Assembly (NCBI RefSeq): GCF_002379085.1
Contig: NZ_NBZW01000037.1
Coordinates: forward strand, 1 to 32,709
DNA length: 32,709 bases
Reading direction: 5' to 3'
Origin: Polaromonas sp. AET17H-212
GTDB lineage: Bacteria; Pseudomonadota; Gammaproteobacteria; Burkholderiales; Burkholderiaceae_C
The translations under genes and the position numbers were made by a program. The notes under the pieces are model-generated. The model was not told where the DNA came from. It ran no database searches and worked only from the letters and a program-made list of their open reading frames with translations. Below are positions 8,051-18,234 of this stretch, one piece after another. Numbering within the stretch: the stretch's first letter is position 1; the number at the start of each line of letters is the position of its first letter.

Positions 8051-8354
8051 GCCGGATCACCCGTTCGCGGCCTTGCCTGGGAGCCGGCCCGTTCGCTCCG
8101 GCTTCCAGCCATGCGATTTTCCTGTCCAGAAACGACAGCATGGACCGCAGTTCTCTTTTCCTGGCAGGCCCAGGCCGCGCGGCAAAAAAACCGGCGGCAA
8201 CAAGTCCGCCGACCACACTGTCGGACTGCTCCTACAGGTCTTCCAGTGGAATCCGATGGCGGCAACCGCGGGTGAACCCTAGGATGGATTCAACGCCACA
8301 CCGCATTTGCATTTGCCTCAGGCAGTGCCGGCGACCACCCTTGGAGCCTGAACC
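8051..8354. other. intergenic stretch with no recognised gene
   Basis: These 304 bases hold short open frames on both strands but none with a good ribosome site or recognisable product. One hairpin is visible: AGTCCG (8201-8206) with CGGACT (8220-8225) around a 13-base loop. No T-rich run follows on the plus strand. GGAG at 8342-8345 is the likely ribosome site of the next ORF. Confidence 0.5.
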
Positions 8355-8600
8355 ATGTCTACGCCACACGCCGAGGCGGTCAGCCGCCTTTCCGCCCCTC
8401 ACGACCCCATGAGCAATGAGTTTGTGAGCAGTGACTTCATGGCACTTGCCGCACACATGAACGATTGCCAGCTTTCGCGCGGCCGTTTTTTTGCACTGCG
8501 TGCCGCGCTGGAGTCCCTGCAGGCCACCGCGTCCCCGCGCATTGTGACTACAGGCGCCGTCTTCGTCTGCTGCGGCGTGGCCTTGCTGGCCGTGGTTTGA
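8355..8600 (+). CDS. small putative tail-anchored membrane protein upstream of the glucan synthase
   Basis: The 81-residue ORF starts at ATG 8355 after TTGGAGCC. Its N-terminal about 60 residues are soluble (SNEFVSSDFMALAAHMNDCQ, then SRGRFFALRAALESLQ), and it ends in one hydrophobic segment (IVTTGAVFVCCGVALLAVV), the shape of a C-tail-anchored inner-membrane protein. The stop is only 4 bases before the GTG of the giant glucan synthase gene, so translational coupling is likely. No family is recognised. A role as an accessory or leader of glucan synthesis is inference from position only. Confidence 0.55.
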   Translation: MSTPHAEAVSRLSAPHDPMSNEFVSSDFMALAAHMNDCQLSRGRFFALRAALESLQATASPRIVTTGAVFVCCGVALLAVV

Positions 8601-8604
8601 GCGG

Positions 8605-11600
8605 GTGGACGCCGCCGTTCTTGACCGGCTGGAATCACTCACCCCGCACGCACGCCAGATCCTCCTGACGCAGAGGTCGGAAGCCGAGCCGCCCATACGC
8701 GCCGAGCTGTTCGGCATACACCGCTTCGAACAACATGGCCGCAGTCTGGCCGAGGCCCAGACGGTGCAGGCCGACGGCTCCTCGCGGCGCGGCGCTTCCT
8801 TTTTCCCACGTGTCGAGGAAAACCTGGTCGCGCTGCGCCAAGCCTATGACTATGTGGCGCTGACCTCGAGCAGCGGCCACTACGTGACGCCTGCCGCCGA
8901 ATGGCTGCTCGACAACTTTCACCTGGTCGAAGCCCAGCTGCAGCAGATCCGCGAAGGTGTGCCGCGGCGTTATTACGCGAGCCTGCCCAAGCTGGCAGCG
9001 GCGCCGCTGGAAGGCCTGCCACGCGTCTATGGCATCGCCTGGGCTTACGTGGCCCATACCGACAGCGTGCTCAACCCGGAACTGTTCACCGCCTTTCTCA
9101 ACGCCTACCAGGAACACAGCGAACTGCGGCTGAGCGAGCTCTGGGCCCTGCCAACCACCCTGCGCGTGGTGCTGCTTGAAAACCTGCGCCGCATGGCCGA
9201 CAACATTGCCCAAAGCAAGGTGGCCCGGGAAGTCGCCCATGCCGTCTGGGACTGCGTGGACAGCCTCGACGACACCGACCTCGACGCCATCAATGCCCTG
9301 ATGCAGCAACGGGGCCTGCAGCGCAACTACCTCACGCAGCTGTGGCAGCGCATGCCCACGGTCAAACTCGACATCTCGCCGTCACTGGTCCTCTGGACCG
9401 AACGGCATTGCCCGGACGGGCCGGCGCTGATGGTTGAAAGCCAGACCGCGCAGGTGGCCGCCAACCTCACCGTCGGCAACATCGTCACCACCCTGCGCAT
9501 GGTCGGACAGGTCGACTGGGTCGAGCTGATCGAGCCGGTGAGCCGTTCGCTGCGCATGCTCCGGCGGCTGCCCAGCTTTGCCCAGGAAAGCGAACTCACG
9601 CGCCAGCAGATCACCCAGTCCATGGAGCGGCTGGCGCGCCTGAGCCGCCACTCCGAACGCGAGGTGGCCAAGGCCGTGGTGGCGGCCGCGCACGCGGTGC
9701 CGGACACCCTGTCCGCCACCGCCGTGGAGCGCACCGCCGGTTATTACCTGCTCGGCGGCGGCCGGGCCGCCCTCGAGGCAACCCTGGGGATCACGGCGCG
9801 CCGCACGCCGCCGGCCGCCTTGCGCCACTGGCGGCTGCCGCTGTACATCGCCACGATCCTCCTTGGCACCGTCCTCGTCGTGTTGGCGGCGGCCAACCGC
9901 ACGGACATGCACGGCTGGCCGGCTGCGGCGGCGCTGTTCCTGCTGGCCTGGCCGGCCTCCGAAGCCGCCGCGGCCTTCGTGCACCGCCTGATCGCCGAAT
10001 CGCTCAAGATTCGCTTCCTGCCACGGCTCGATTTCGCCGCCGGCATCCCGCCCAAACACCGCGTGCTGGTTGTCCTGCCGACGCTGCTGAGCTCCAGCGC
10101 GACCATTCACGAGCTGGCAGAACGGCTTGAGCTGCACTGGCTGGCCAACCGCGAGCCAGAGGCCCAGTTCGCCCTGCTCACCGACTGGGTGGATGCGCCG
10201 CGCGAAAACATGGTGGGCGATGCGGCCCTGCTCAAGGCGGCGCTGGCGCAGGTGGCGGCACTGAATACACGCCATCCCGCGCCGGCTGGCGCAGCGCCGC
10301 GCTTTCTGCTGATCCATCGCCCGCGCGAATGGAGCGACACCCAGCAAAAATGGCTGGGCTGGGAGCGCAAGCGGGGCAAGCTCGAACAGCTGCTGCGCAC
10401 GCTGGTCACCGGCAGCATGGCCGGTTTCATGCCGCTGGCCGACGGCCAGCAGCTGGCCGACGGCATCCAGTACGTCGTGACGCTGGACAGCGACACCGGC
10501 CTGCCGCCCGGCGCCCTGCGCGACCTGGTGGCCGTGGCGGCCCACCCGCTGAACGCCCCGCAGCTCGATGCTGCCTCGCGCCGCGTGGTGGCCGGTTACG
10601 GCATCCTGCAACCGCGCGTGGTCACCCCGCTGCCGGGGCCTGCTGAACGCACGCCTTTTCACCGCCTGTTTGCCGGCCAATGCGGCATTGACCCCTACAG
10701 CAACGGCGTATCCGAGGTGTACCAGGACCTGTTCGGCAGCGGCAGCTTCAGCGGCAAGGGCCTGCTGCATGTCGCCGCAGTGCATGCGGTCCTCGACGAC
10801 CGCCTGCCCACGGGCGCCATCCTCAGCCATGACCTGCTGGAGGGCAACATCGCGCGCTGCGGCTTTGTCAGCGACGTGACACTGGTCGAAGAGCAGCCCC
10901 ACCATGCGGGTGTGGCCGCCTCGCGCATTCACCGCTGGACCCGCGGCGACTGGCAGTTGCTGCCCTTCATGGCGCGCGCCAGGCACTACGGCATCGATGC
11001 GCTGGGCCTGTGGAAAATGACCGACAACCTGCGCCGCTCGCTGGTCATCCCCGCCACGGTCGGCCTGCTCGTCTGCGTCGTTTTCACGGCGGCCATGCCG
11101 CTGGCCACGGCCCTGATCGTCAGCTTCGCGGCCTTGCTGGCCGGGCCCCTGCTCGGCGCGCTGGCCGGCCTGGTGCCGACACGCCGCGGCATCGCCTGGC
11201 GCCATTTTTTCCATGTGGGCCGCAGCGAAATGCTGCGTGCCCTGGTCGGCGCCGCCTGGCAGTTCAGCCAGTTGCCGGTGCAGGCCACCCTGCTGCTCGA
11301 CGCCATCGTGCGCTCTGCCTGGCGCATGCGCGTGAGCCGCCGCGGGCTGCTGGAGTGGAGCACCGCCGCCCAGGCCCAGGCCGCCGCACGGCACGAGCTG
11401 TCCGTCTTTGTGCGCCAGCACGCACCGGTGTCACTGCTGTGCGCGGCACTGGCGGTCGCCGCGCTGTGGAGCCCCTCCCCGGTGGCCGGCACCGCGCTGT
11501 TCCTGCTGTGGGCGGCGTCGCCGCTGGCGGCCTGGTGGGCCAGCAGGCCGCGTCCGCCGGATCCCGCACACCGCCTGCGGGATGATGACCGGAAATACCT

Positions 11601-14600
11601 GTACACACTGGCACGCGACACCTGGCGTTTTTTCGAGCAATCGGTCGGCGCCGAGGACAACCACTTGCCGCCAGACAACCTGCAACTGGTGCCGGCTCCC
11701 ACGCTGGCGCATCGCACCTCGCCGACCAACATCGGCCTGTACCTGCTGGCCGTCTGCTGCGCCCGCGAGTTCGGCTGGATCAGCACGAATGAAGTCATCA
11801 GCCGGCTGCAAGCCTCGCTGGACAGCATGGCCCGCCTGCCCAAGCACGATGGCCACCTGCTCAACTGGTACGACACGCGAACGCTGGAGGTGCTGCAGCC
11901 GGCCTATGTGTCGGTGGTTGACAGCGGCAACCTGGCCGGCCTGTTGCTGGCCGTCGCGCAGTCCTGCACCGTGCTGGCGCAAAGCGGCGCCGACGGCAAA
12001 CCAGCGCAGGCCAGCCTGCTGAAACTGGCGGCGCGCTGCCAGGCCCTGTACGCGGCCATGGACTTTCGCGGGTTGTACGACGCCAAGCGCCACCTGTTTC
12101 ATATCGGCCTGCGCGTGCAGGAACATGTGCTCGACGCGAGTTATTACGACCTGCTGGCGTCCGAATCACGACTCACCAGCTTTCTGGCGATCGCCAAGGG
12201 CGACGTGCCGCGGCGCCACTGGGCCTCCCTCGGCCGGCCTTTTCTGTCGGTGGGCGTGGTGCCGGGCCTGAAGTCCTGGTCGGGCTCGATGTTCGAGTAC
12301 CTGATGCCCTCGCTGCTGATGTCCGAGCCCGGTTACGGCCTGCTGCACACGGCGGCCCACGCCGCGGTGGCCGAGCAACGCGCCTACGGTGCGGCGCAGC
12401 AACTCCCGTGGGGCGTGTCGGAGTCCGGCTATTTCGCGCAGGATCATTCGCTGGCCTTCCAGTACTCCCCTTTTGGTGTCCCGCGGCTGGCGCTGCGGCG
12501 CACGCCGCACACCGACCGCGTGGTTGCGCCCTACGCCACCCTGCTGGCGACGCTGTTCGATACACACGGCGCCGTGCGCAACTTGCAGCGCCTGGAAAAA
12601 CTGGGCGCACGCGGCGAGCTGGGGTTTTACGAAGCCCTGGACTTCACCGTCGCACGCCAGCCGGAAAAGTCGGGCACCGAGGCGTTCAGCATTGTGGAAG
12701 CCTTCATGGCGCACCACCAGGGCATGGCGCTGGTGGCGCTGTGCAACGTGTTGTGTACCAACGCACCGCGGCGCTGGTTCTGCGGCGACCCGCTGGTGCG
12801 CGCGCATGCGACCCTGCTGCATGAAAACACGCCGCGCCAGATCGTCCGCAGTGCCGACCCGCGCCTGCCGCCGGAGCCCGGCGGCTACATCCCGGAGCCG
12901 GTGTTCCAGTCACGCGAGCTGAACCCGCTGGGCACCAGCTGGAAACCCACGCACCTGCTGTCCAACGGCCACTACAACGTCGCGCTGCGCGCCAACGGCG
13001 CCGGGCTGAGCCGCTGGCGCGGCCGCAACATCACGCGCTGGCGCGATGACCTGCTGCGTGACAGTTACGGCAGCTTTTTCTACCTGGTCCACCCCGACCA
13101 GGAGGGTGAACCCAGCGTCAGCTCGCTCACGGCGCGGCCGGCGCCGGGCCCGAGCTGGCACTACCAGGCTCGCTTCATGGCCGACCGGGTGCAGTTCGAC
13201 GCGCAGGGCGGGGACCTGAGCACCACCCTGACCGTGCTGGTCAGCCCCGAGGACGACACCGAGCTGCGCACCGTGACGCTGCTCAACACCGGTCGCACCG
13301 AGCAGGTGCTGGAACTGGTGTCCTGTTTCGAGGCGGTGCTGGCCGACCCGCGCGCCGACGAAGCACACCCGGCGTTTTCCAACCTGTTTGTGCAGACCCG
13401 CTGGGAGCCGCAGTGGCGCGCCCTCTTGCTCACGCGCCGGCCGCGCCTGCACGGCGACCCGCAAATGGCGGTGGCGCATTTTCTGGCCGAGGCGGAGGCC
13501 GACCTGATCTCGGTGGCGTGTATTGCCGACCGCCGCGTGTTTGCCGGACGCCATCACCCGGCGCACCAGCCGGCCCTGGGCGACCAGCCGTTTGATACGC
13601 AGGGCCAGCCCGTCAACGGCCTGGACCCGGTGGCCAGCCTGCGCGTGACGCTGCGGCTGGCGCCGGGTGCCCTGGCAAGGCTGAGTTTTGCCACGACGGC
13701 CGCCGAGACGGCCGACGAGCTGGTGCCCCGCATCGACAAATACCTGCAGCCCATGCACGTGGAGCGTGCGACCCGCATGGCCGCGACGCTGGCCCAGGTG
13801 CGCTTGCGCGACGTGGCGCTGACCCCGGAGGAAAACCTGGCGCTGCAGGACATGAGCACGGCGCTGATGTACAGCGTGGCACGGCCCGCCGAGCGCACGC
13901 CACTGGACCAGCGCCTGCTCTGGCGCTTTGGCATCTCCGGCGACAAGCCCATCGTCCTGTTGCGCATTCACTCGCACAGCGGCGTGCCGCTGGTGCATGC
14001 GCTGCTGCGCGCCCAGCCGTGGTGGGCCTTTGGCGGGCTGGGTGTGGATGTGGTGGTGCTCAACAGCGAAGCCAACTCCTACCTGATGCCGCTGCAGCGC
14101 GACATCCTGGCGCTGCGCGACCGGCTGCTGCAGGCCGTGCAGCACAGCTTCAGGCGTGACGAGGCGGCCAGCTCGGCGCCCGGCTTTTTCCTGCTGCGCG
14201 AGCAGGAGATGGCCCCCGGCGAAAAAACCGCCCTCACCGGCCTGGCACGCGTGGTCTTCAGCGCCGACGGCCGGCCGCTGGAAGTGCAGGTGGCGGCCAT
14301 GCGCGAAGACTGGTCGCCGCAAAAATTCACCGCCCTCACCCGCACCGCGCTGACCGGCGACGCCTCCCATTTCCCTGGCAACCCGGAGCGGCCTGAGCCC
14401 GGCATCTTTGATGCAGAAAGCGGTGAATTCCGCTTCGGGCTCAAGGGTGGCCAGCGGCTACCCAAGCCGTGGATCAATGTGATCAGCAACCCTGACTTCG
14501 GTTTTCAGGTGTCGGAAACCGGCAGCGGCTACACCTGGGCGACCAACAGCCGCCTGCATCCGGTCACCACCTGGTCCAACGACCCGGTGCGCGACCCCGC

Positions 14601-16767
14601 ATCGGAACACTGGCTGCTGCAGGACCTGGACAGCGGCGAGGTGTTTCCCCTGACCCCTTCACTGCTCGCCGCTCCCGGCAGCGACTGGCGCGTGCGCCAT
14701 GGGCAGGGCTACACGGTGTTCGAAGGCAGGCATGCCGGCCTGCAGCTGGAGACCACTTTCTTTGCCGACCTGAAAGACGCCGTCAAGGTGGTTCAGGTGC
14801 GTGTCCGGCTGGAGGGCGGGCGGCAGCGGCGCCTTCGCGCCGTCGCCATGGTCGAGTGGCAGATGGGCGAAGCCAGGGCCCACAGGCGCACCCTTCACAC
14901 CTGGAACGGCGCCGAGCGGGTGGCCCTGTTTGCCCAGCAGCGCGAAAGCCGCGACGGCTATGGCGGCAGCACGGCCTTCCTGGCGCTGTCGGGTGCGGCC
15001 GGCGGCACGCAATGGACCTGCGACCGCAGCGAATTTTTCGACACGCTGGGCCAGCTCGTGCTGCCGGCGACTTTGGGACGGCGCAGCGGCGCCGCATTTG
15101 ACCCTTGTGCCGCCATTTCAAGCGAGTTCGAGCTCAATCCCGGGGAAGGCGTGGCCTTCAGCTTCGTCCTCGGCCATGCGGCCGACGGCGCCGGCGCCGA
15201 GCAGTTGGTGCGGCAGTGGGCGCAACGCGATACGGCCCGGGCGCTGGCAGAGGTGCAAGGCTGGTGGTCAGGACTCCTGGGCAAGGTGCAGGTCAGCACG
15301 CCCGACCCGCTGTTCGACGCGCTGGTCAACCGCTGGCTGATTTACCAGACCGTGGTCTGCCGGCTGTGGTCCAAGGCCGGCTTCTACCAGGCCGGCGGCG
15401 CGTTCGGCTTTCGCGACCAGTTGCAGGACGCGATGGCGCTGGGCCTGGCCGACCCGGCGCGGTTGCGTGCGCAGATCGTTCTCAATGCCTCGCGCCAGTT
15501 CCCCGAAGGCGATGTGCAGCACTGGTGGCACGCACCCGGCGGCGAAGGCGTGCGCACGCACTTTTCCGACGACCTGCTCTGGCTGCCCCATGCCTGTGCG
15601 CATTACATCGACATCACCGGCGACCTGGCCCTGCTCGACGAATCCGTGGCTTTCATCGACGGCCCGCCGATTCCCGACGGCGCCGAAGACGCCTACTACC
15701 CGCCGCAGACCAGCACGCAGTCGGCCAGCGTTTACGAACACTGCGCCCGGACCCTGGACCGCAGCCTGGCCGTGGGCCGGCACGGCCTGCCGCTGATGGG
15801 CACCGGCGACTGGAACGACGGCATGAACCGTGTCGGCCATGAAGGCAAGGGCGAGTCCGTCTGGCTGGGCTGGTTTCTGTGCCGCGTGGTGCAGGACTTT
15901 GCACCGCTGGCCCAGGCCCGGGGCGAGACCGCACGCGCCGACACATGGCTGCGCGCGCGGCAAGGCTGGATTGCCGCGCTGCACGACGCCGGCTGGGACG
16001 GCGCCTGGTTCCGCCGCGCATTTTTTGACAACGGCGCGCCGCTCGGCTCCAGCGCCAACAGCGAATGCCGCATCGACCTGATCGCGCAGGCCTGGTCCGT
16101 GCTGTCCGGCGCCTCCACCGAGGCCTTCACCGTGCCGGCCATGCTGGCCCTCAAGCAGCAGCTGATCGACCCCGACGCCGGCCTGCTGCGCCTGCTGGAC
16201 CCGCCGCTGCAGCATTCTGAAAACAACCCGGGCTACATCCAGGCCTACCCGCCCGGCGTGCGCGAAAACGGCGGCCAGTACTCGCACGCCGGGGTCTGGG
16301 CCATGATGGCGCAGGCCCTGAGCGGCGACACCGAAGCCGCCTGGCGCAGCTTCGAAGCCCTGAGCCCGGCGCACCGCAGCGTCCACCCGGTGCGCGGCCC
16401 GGCCTATGAAATTGAACCCTATGTGCTGGCCGGCGACATCTACAGCGCACCGCCCTACGTCGGGCGCGGCGGCTGGAGCTGGTACACCGGCTCGGCCGCC
16501 TGGCTGCACCGCGCTGCGCTGGAGACCCTGCTGGGCCTGTCGGTGCGCCGGGGCGAGCTGTCGCTGACGCCGCGTGTGCCCGCACACTGGCCGTCGTTTG
16601 GCATCACGCTGCGTCTTGACGGACGCGTGGTGACCTTGCGCTGGCAGCGCGCCGATGTGGCGCAGGAAGAAAGCTTCAAGCCGGACCGGGTGCTGGCGCC
16701 GGGCGAGGTGGTGCGGCTGGCGGAACTGCCGATGCAGGCCAGCTTGCTGGTGCAGGCTGTGTCGTGA
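8605..16767 (+). CDS. ndvB: cyclic beta-1,2-glucan synthase (GT84 / glycoamylase-like / GH94)
   Basis: This 2720-residue inner-membrane enzyme polymerises UDP-glucose into beta-1,2-glucan and cyclises it for export to the periplasm. After a soluble N-terminal region come membrane segments near residues 411-465, 812-858 and 940-980. Between the first two is the GT84 glucosyltransferase: VVLPTLLSS (about 488), LDSDTGLPPG with D628/D630, SHDLLEGN (about 740) and HRWTRGDWQ (about 775). The glycoamylase-like domain spans about 1170-1410 (SWSGSMFEYLMP, EAFMAHHQGMALV). Two GH94-type beta-sandwich regions (about 1440-1700 and 1955-2200) lead to the (alpha/alpha)6 phosphorylase-like barrel, with MGTGDWNDGMN at 2398-2408 carrying the acid Asp, and WSWYTGSAAWLHR near 2624. 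Length matches ChvB/NdvB. The start is GTG 8605. Confidence 0.93.
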   Translation: MDAAVLDRLESLTPHARQILLTQRSEAEPPIRAELFGIHRFEQHGRSLAEAQTVQADGSSRRGASFFPRVEENLVALRQAYDYVALTSSSGHYVTPAAEWLLDNFHLVEAQLQQIREGVPRRYYASLPKLAAAPLEGLPRVYGIAWAYVAHTDSVLNPELFTAFLNAYQEHSELRLSELWALPTTLRVVLLENLRRMADNIAQSKVAREVAHAVWDCVDSLDDTDLDAINALMQQRGLQRNYLTQLWQRMPTVKLDISPSLVLWTERHCPDGPALMVESQTAQVAANLTVGNIVTTLRMVGQVDWVELIEPVSRSLRMLRRLPSFAQESELTRQQITQSMERLARLSRHSEREVAKAVVAAAHAVPDTLSATAVERTAGYYLLGGGRAALEATLGITARRTPPAALRHWRLPLYIATILLGTVLVVLAAANRTDMHGWPAAAALFLLAWPASEAAAAFVHRLIAESLKIRFLPRLDFAAGIPPKHRVLVVLPTLLSSSATIHELAERLELHWLANREPEAQFALLTDWVDAPRENMVGDAALLKAALAQVAALNTRHPAPAGAAPRFLLIHRPREWSDTQQKWLGWERKRGKLEQLLRTLVTGSMAGFMPLADGQQLADGIQYVVTLDSDTGLPPGALRDLVAVAAHPLNAPQLDAASRRVVAGYGILQPRVVTPLPGPAERTPFHRLFAGQCGIDPYSNGVSEVYQDLFGSGSFSGKGLLHVAAVHAVLDDRLPTGAILSHDLLEGNIARCGFVSDVTLVEEQPHHAGVAASRIHRWTRGDWQLLPFMARARHYGIDALGLWKMTDNLRRSLVIPATVGLLVCVVFTAAMPLATALIVSFAALLAGPLLGALAGLVPTRRGIAWRHFFHVGRSEMLRALVGAAWQFSQLPVQATLLLDAIVRSAWRMRVSRRGLLEWSTAAQAQAAARHELSVFVRQHAPVSLLCAALAVAALWSPSPVAGTALFLLWAASPLAAWWASRPRPPDPAHRLRDDDRKYLYTLARDTWRFFEQSVGAEDNHLPPDNLQLVPAPTLAHRTSPTNIGLYLLAVCCAREFGWISTNEVISRLQASLDSMARLPKHDGHLLNWYDTRTLEVLQPAYVSVVDSGNLAGLLLAVAQSCTVLAQSGADGKPAQASLLKLAARCQALYAAMDFRGLYDAKRHLFHIGLRVQEHVLDASYYDLLASESRLTSFLAIAKGDVPRRHWASLGRPFLSVGVVPGLKSWSGSMFEYLMPSLLMSEPGYGLLHTAAHAAVAEQRAYGAAQQLPWGVSESGYFAQDHSLAFQYSPFGVPRLALRRTPHTDRVVAPYATLLATLFDTHGAVRNLQRLEKLGARGELGFYEALDFTVARQPEKSGTEAFSIVEAFMAHHQGMALVALCNVLCTNAPRRWFCGDPLVRAHATLLHENTPRQIVRSADPRLPPEPGGYIPEPVFQSRELNPLGTSWKPTHLLSNGHYNVALRANGAGLSRWRGRNITRWRDDLLRDSYGSFFYLVHPDQEGEPSVSSLTARPAPGPSWHYQARFMADRVQFDAQGGDLSTTLTVLVSPEDDTELRTVTLLNTGRTEQVLELVSCFEAVLADPRADEAHPAFSNLFVQTRWEPQWRALLLTRRPRLHGDPQMAVAHFLAEAEADLISVACIADRRVFAGRHHPAHQPALGDQPFDTQGQPVNGLDPVASLRVTLRLAPGALARLSFATTAAETADELVPRIDKYLQPMHVERATRMAATLAQVRLRDVALTPEENLALQDMSTALMYSVARPAERTPLDQRLLWRFGISGDKPIVLLRIHSHSGVPLVHALLRAQPWWAFGGLGVDVVVLNSEANSYLMPLQRDILALRDRLLQAVQHSFRRDEAASSAPGFFLLREQEMAPGEKTALTGLARVVFSADGRPLEVQVAAMREDWSPQKFTALTRTALTGDASHFPGNPERPEPGIFDAESGEFRFGLKGGQRLPKPWINVISNPDFGFQVSETGSGYTWATNSRLHPVTTWSNDPVRDPASEHWLLQDLDSGEVFPLTPSLLAAPGSDWRVRHGQGYTVFEGRHAGLQLETTFFADLKDAVKVVQVRVRLEGGRQRRLRAVAMVEWQMGEARAHRRTLHTWNGAERVALFAQQRESRDGYGGSTAFLALSGAAGGTQWTCDRSEFFDTLGQLVLPATLGRRSGAAFDPCAAISSEFELNPGEGVAFSFVLGHAADGAGAEQLVRQWAQRDTARALAEVQGWWSGLLGKVQVSTPDPLFDALVNRWLIYQTVVCRLWSKAGFYQAGGAFGFRDQLQDAMALGLADPARLRAQIVLNASRQFPEGDVQHWWHAPGGEGVRTHFSDDLLWLPHACAHYIDITGDLALLDESVAFIDGPPIPDGAEDAYYPPQTSTQSASVYEHCARTLDRSLAVGRHGLPLMGTGDWNDGMNRVGHEGKGESVWLGWFLCRVVQDFAPLAQARGETARADTWLRARQGWIAALHDAGWDGAWFRRAFFDNGAPLGSSANSECRIDLIAQAWSVLSGASTEAFTVPAMLALKQQLIDPDAGLLRLLDPPLQHSENNPGYIQAYPPGVRENGGQYSHAGVWAMMAQALSGDTEAAWRSFEALSPAHRSVHPVRGPAYEIEPYVLAGDIYSAPPYVGRGGWSWYTGSAAWLHRAALETLLGLSVRRGELSLTPRVPAHWPSFGITLRLDGRVVTLRWQRADVAQEESFKPDRVLAPGEVVRLAELPMQASLLVQAVS

Positions 16768-16777
16768 CGCAAAAGAT

Positions 16778-16838
16778 GCTATTGATTCAGTAGCTATTTG
16801 CGCATACCCTACAAGGGCTGAAGACACTTTTCATGCAT
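16778..16838 (+). repeat. bipartite palindromic repeat, copy D (after the glucan synthase gene)
   Basis: The core GCTATTGATTCAGTAGC (16778-16794), identical to copy C, is followed by TATTTGCGCATA. The second hairpin is CCCT (16807-16810) / AGGG (16814-16817) with a 3-base loop, then a tail ending CATGCAT. It begins 10 bases after the ndvB stop. Confidence 0.85.
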
Positions 16839-16982
16839 AAAAATGAGCCCTCTGCGCCGTCTGAGCCTGTCTGGCCCGAGGGGCCTCTGGCTAGAGTGAA
16901 GGGTGCCACCTCAGGCTGACTTTGTGTTGTCACATGACGCACGGCCAATAGCGGGATTCTGGTTGTTACGCAGGAGAAGATC

Positions 16983-18095
16983 ATGCGGCTTGCCACCTTC
17001 AATGTCGAAAACATGTTTGACCGCGCCAAGGCCCTCAATGGTGCCAATTGGGCGGAAGGCAGACCCGCGCTTGAAGCGCACAAAGAGCTCAACACGCTGT
17101 TTGGAAAAGCCCGCTACAGCGCCGCCGACAAGGCACGCATGCTCAAGCTGTTTGAAAATCACGGGCTGCTCAAAAGTGACGAAGGGCCGCTGCTGCTGCT
17201 GCGAAAAATTCGCGGCCAGCTCATCAAGCGGCCGCGCGTCGGCGACGCCGAGATCGTGGCCACCGGCAGGAAAAGCTGGGTCGGCTGGGTCGAGCTCAAG
17301 ACCGAGCCGGTCAACGAAGCCGCCACCTTGAACACCGCCCGGGTGCTGGGCGCAGTCGATGCCGACGTGCAGGCCGTGATCGAAGCGGAAGACCGCACCA
17401 CCCTGCGGCTGTTCAACCAGCAGTTGCTGCCCGAAGTGGATGCCAAGCCGTTTCAGCACGTCATGCTGGTGGACGGCAATGACGACCGCGGCATCGACGT
17501 GGGTCTGCTCACCCGGCAGAAATACCCCATCGTGTCCATTCGCTCGCATGTGGACGACGCCGACGCCAGCGGCACCATCTTCAGCCGCGATTGCGCCGAA
17601 TACGAGATCAGCCTGCCCGGCAACAAGCGGCTCTGGGTGATGGTCAACCACCTCAAAAGCAAGGGGTATGGCAGCCAGACCGCCAACGATGCCAAGCGCA
17701 AACGCCAGGCCAGACGCATCCGCACGATCTACGACGAGCACCTGGCCGCCGGCGAAACGCTGGTTGCCGTGGTCGGCGACCTCAACGAGATTCCGGCCAA
17801 CGACCCGCTGGCGCCCCTGCTGCGGCAAAACTCCAGCCTCCGGGACATTGCCTCCCACCCGACATATGAAAGCGGCGGCCGCGAAGGGACCCACGGCAAC
17901 TGCGGTCCTTCCGCCAAGCTCGACTACATACTGCTCTCGCCCGAGCTGTACGCCTGCGTCACCGCCGCCGGTATCGAGCGCCGTGGCATGTGGGGCGGGG
18001 TGCACGGCACGTTGTGGGCGCACTTTGCGGAAGTGAGCAACGCGGATGAAGCGGCTTCGGACCACGCTGCGCTGTGGGTAGAGCTGGATCTTTAG
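16983..18095 (+). CDS. endonuclease/exonuclease/phosphatase-family protein
   Basis: The 370-residue protein carries the metal-dependent EEP fold motifs in order. ATFNVENMF comes at the N-terminus (metal-binding Asn), followed by DVQAVIEAED (metal-binding Glu region) and VMVNHLKSKG (catalytic His). VVGDLNEIPANDP (Asp/Asn pair) and C-terminal SDHAALWVEL (catalytic Asp-His) complete the set. This superfamily hydrolyses phosphodiester or phosphoester bonds in nucleic acids, lipids or sugars; the substrate cannot be deduced. No signal peptide is visible, so it is probably cytoplasmic. ATG 16983 follows a strong AGGAGAAG. It stands alone, with repeat copies on either side (16778 and 18299). Confidence 0.85.
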   Translation: MRLATFNVENMFDRAKALNGANWAEGRPALEAHKELNTLFGKARYSAADKARMLKLFENHGLLKSDEGPLLLLRKIRGQLIKRPRVGDAEIVATGRKSWVGWVELKTEPVNEAATLNTARVLGAVDADVQAVIEAEDRTTLRLFNQQLLPEVDAKPFQHVMLVDGNDDRGIDVGLLTRQKYPIVSIRSHVDDADASGTIFSRDCAEYEISLPGNKRLWVMVNHLKSKGYGSQTANDAKRKRQARRIRTIYDEHLAAGETLVAVVGDLNEIPANDPLAPLLRQNSSLRDIASHPTYESGGREGTHGNCGPSAKLDYILLSPELYACVTAAGIERRGMWGGVHGTLWAHFAEVSNADEAASDHAALWVELDL

Positions 18096-18234
18096 GTGGC
18101 GGCCGGCAGGCGCTGTTGGGCAAAGCCAATGTCGCAGCTTCCCTGACCGTGCTTCCCCGCTGGATGCGTTGGGCGCCAGATTCGCTATTCATTCCCTGGC
18201 TGTTCGTGCCCGTGTTTAAGGGGCCGATGCACGT

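Noticed and set aside
7941..8216. Minus-strand 91-codon open frame in the gap before the small ORF at 8355.
   Set aside because: It overlaps the end of the plus-strand acidic ORF, has no clear ribosome site and matches no family I recognise.
9382..11421. Long minus-strand open frame (679 codons) and others of similar size opposite the glucan synthase gene.
   Set aside because: They are complements of a conserved coding frame, have His/Gln/Arg-rich shadow composition and show no recognisable domain.
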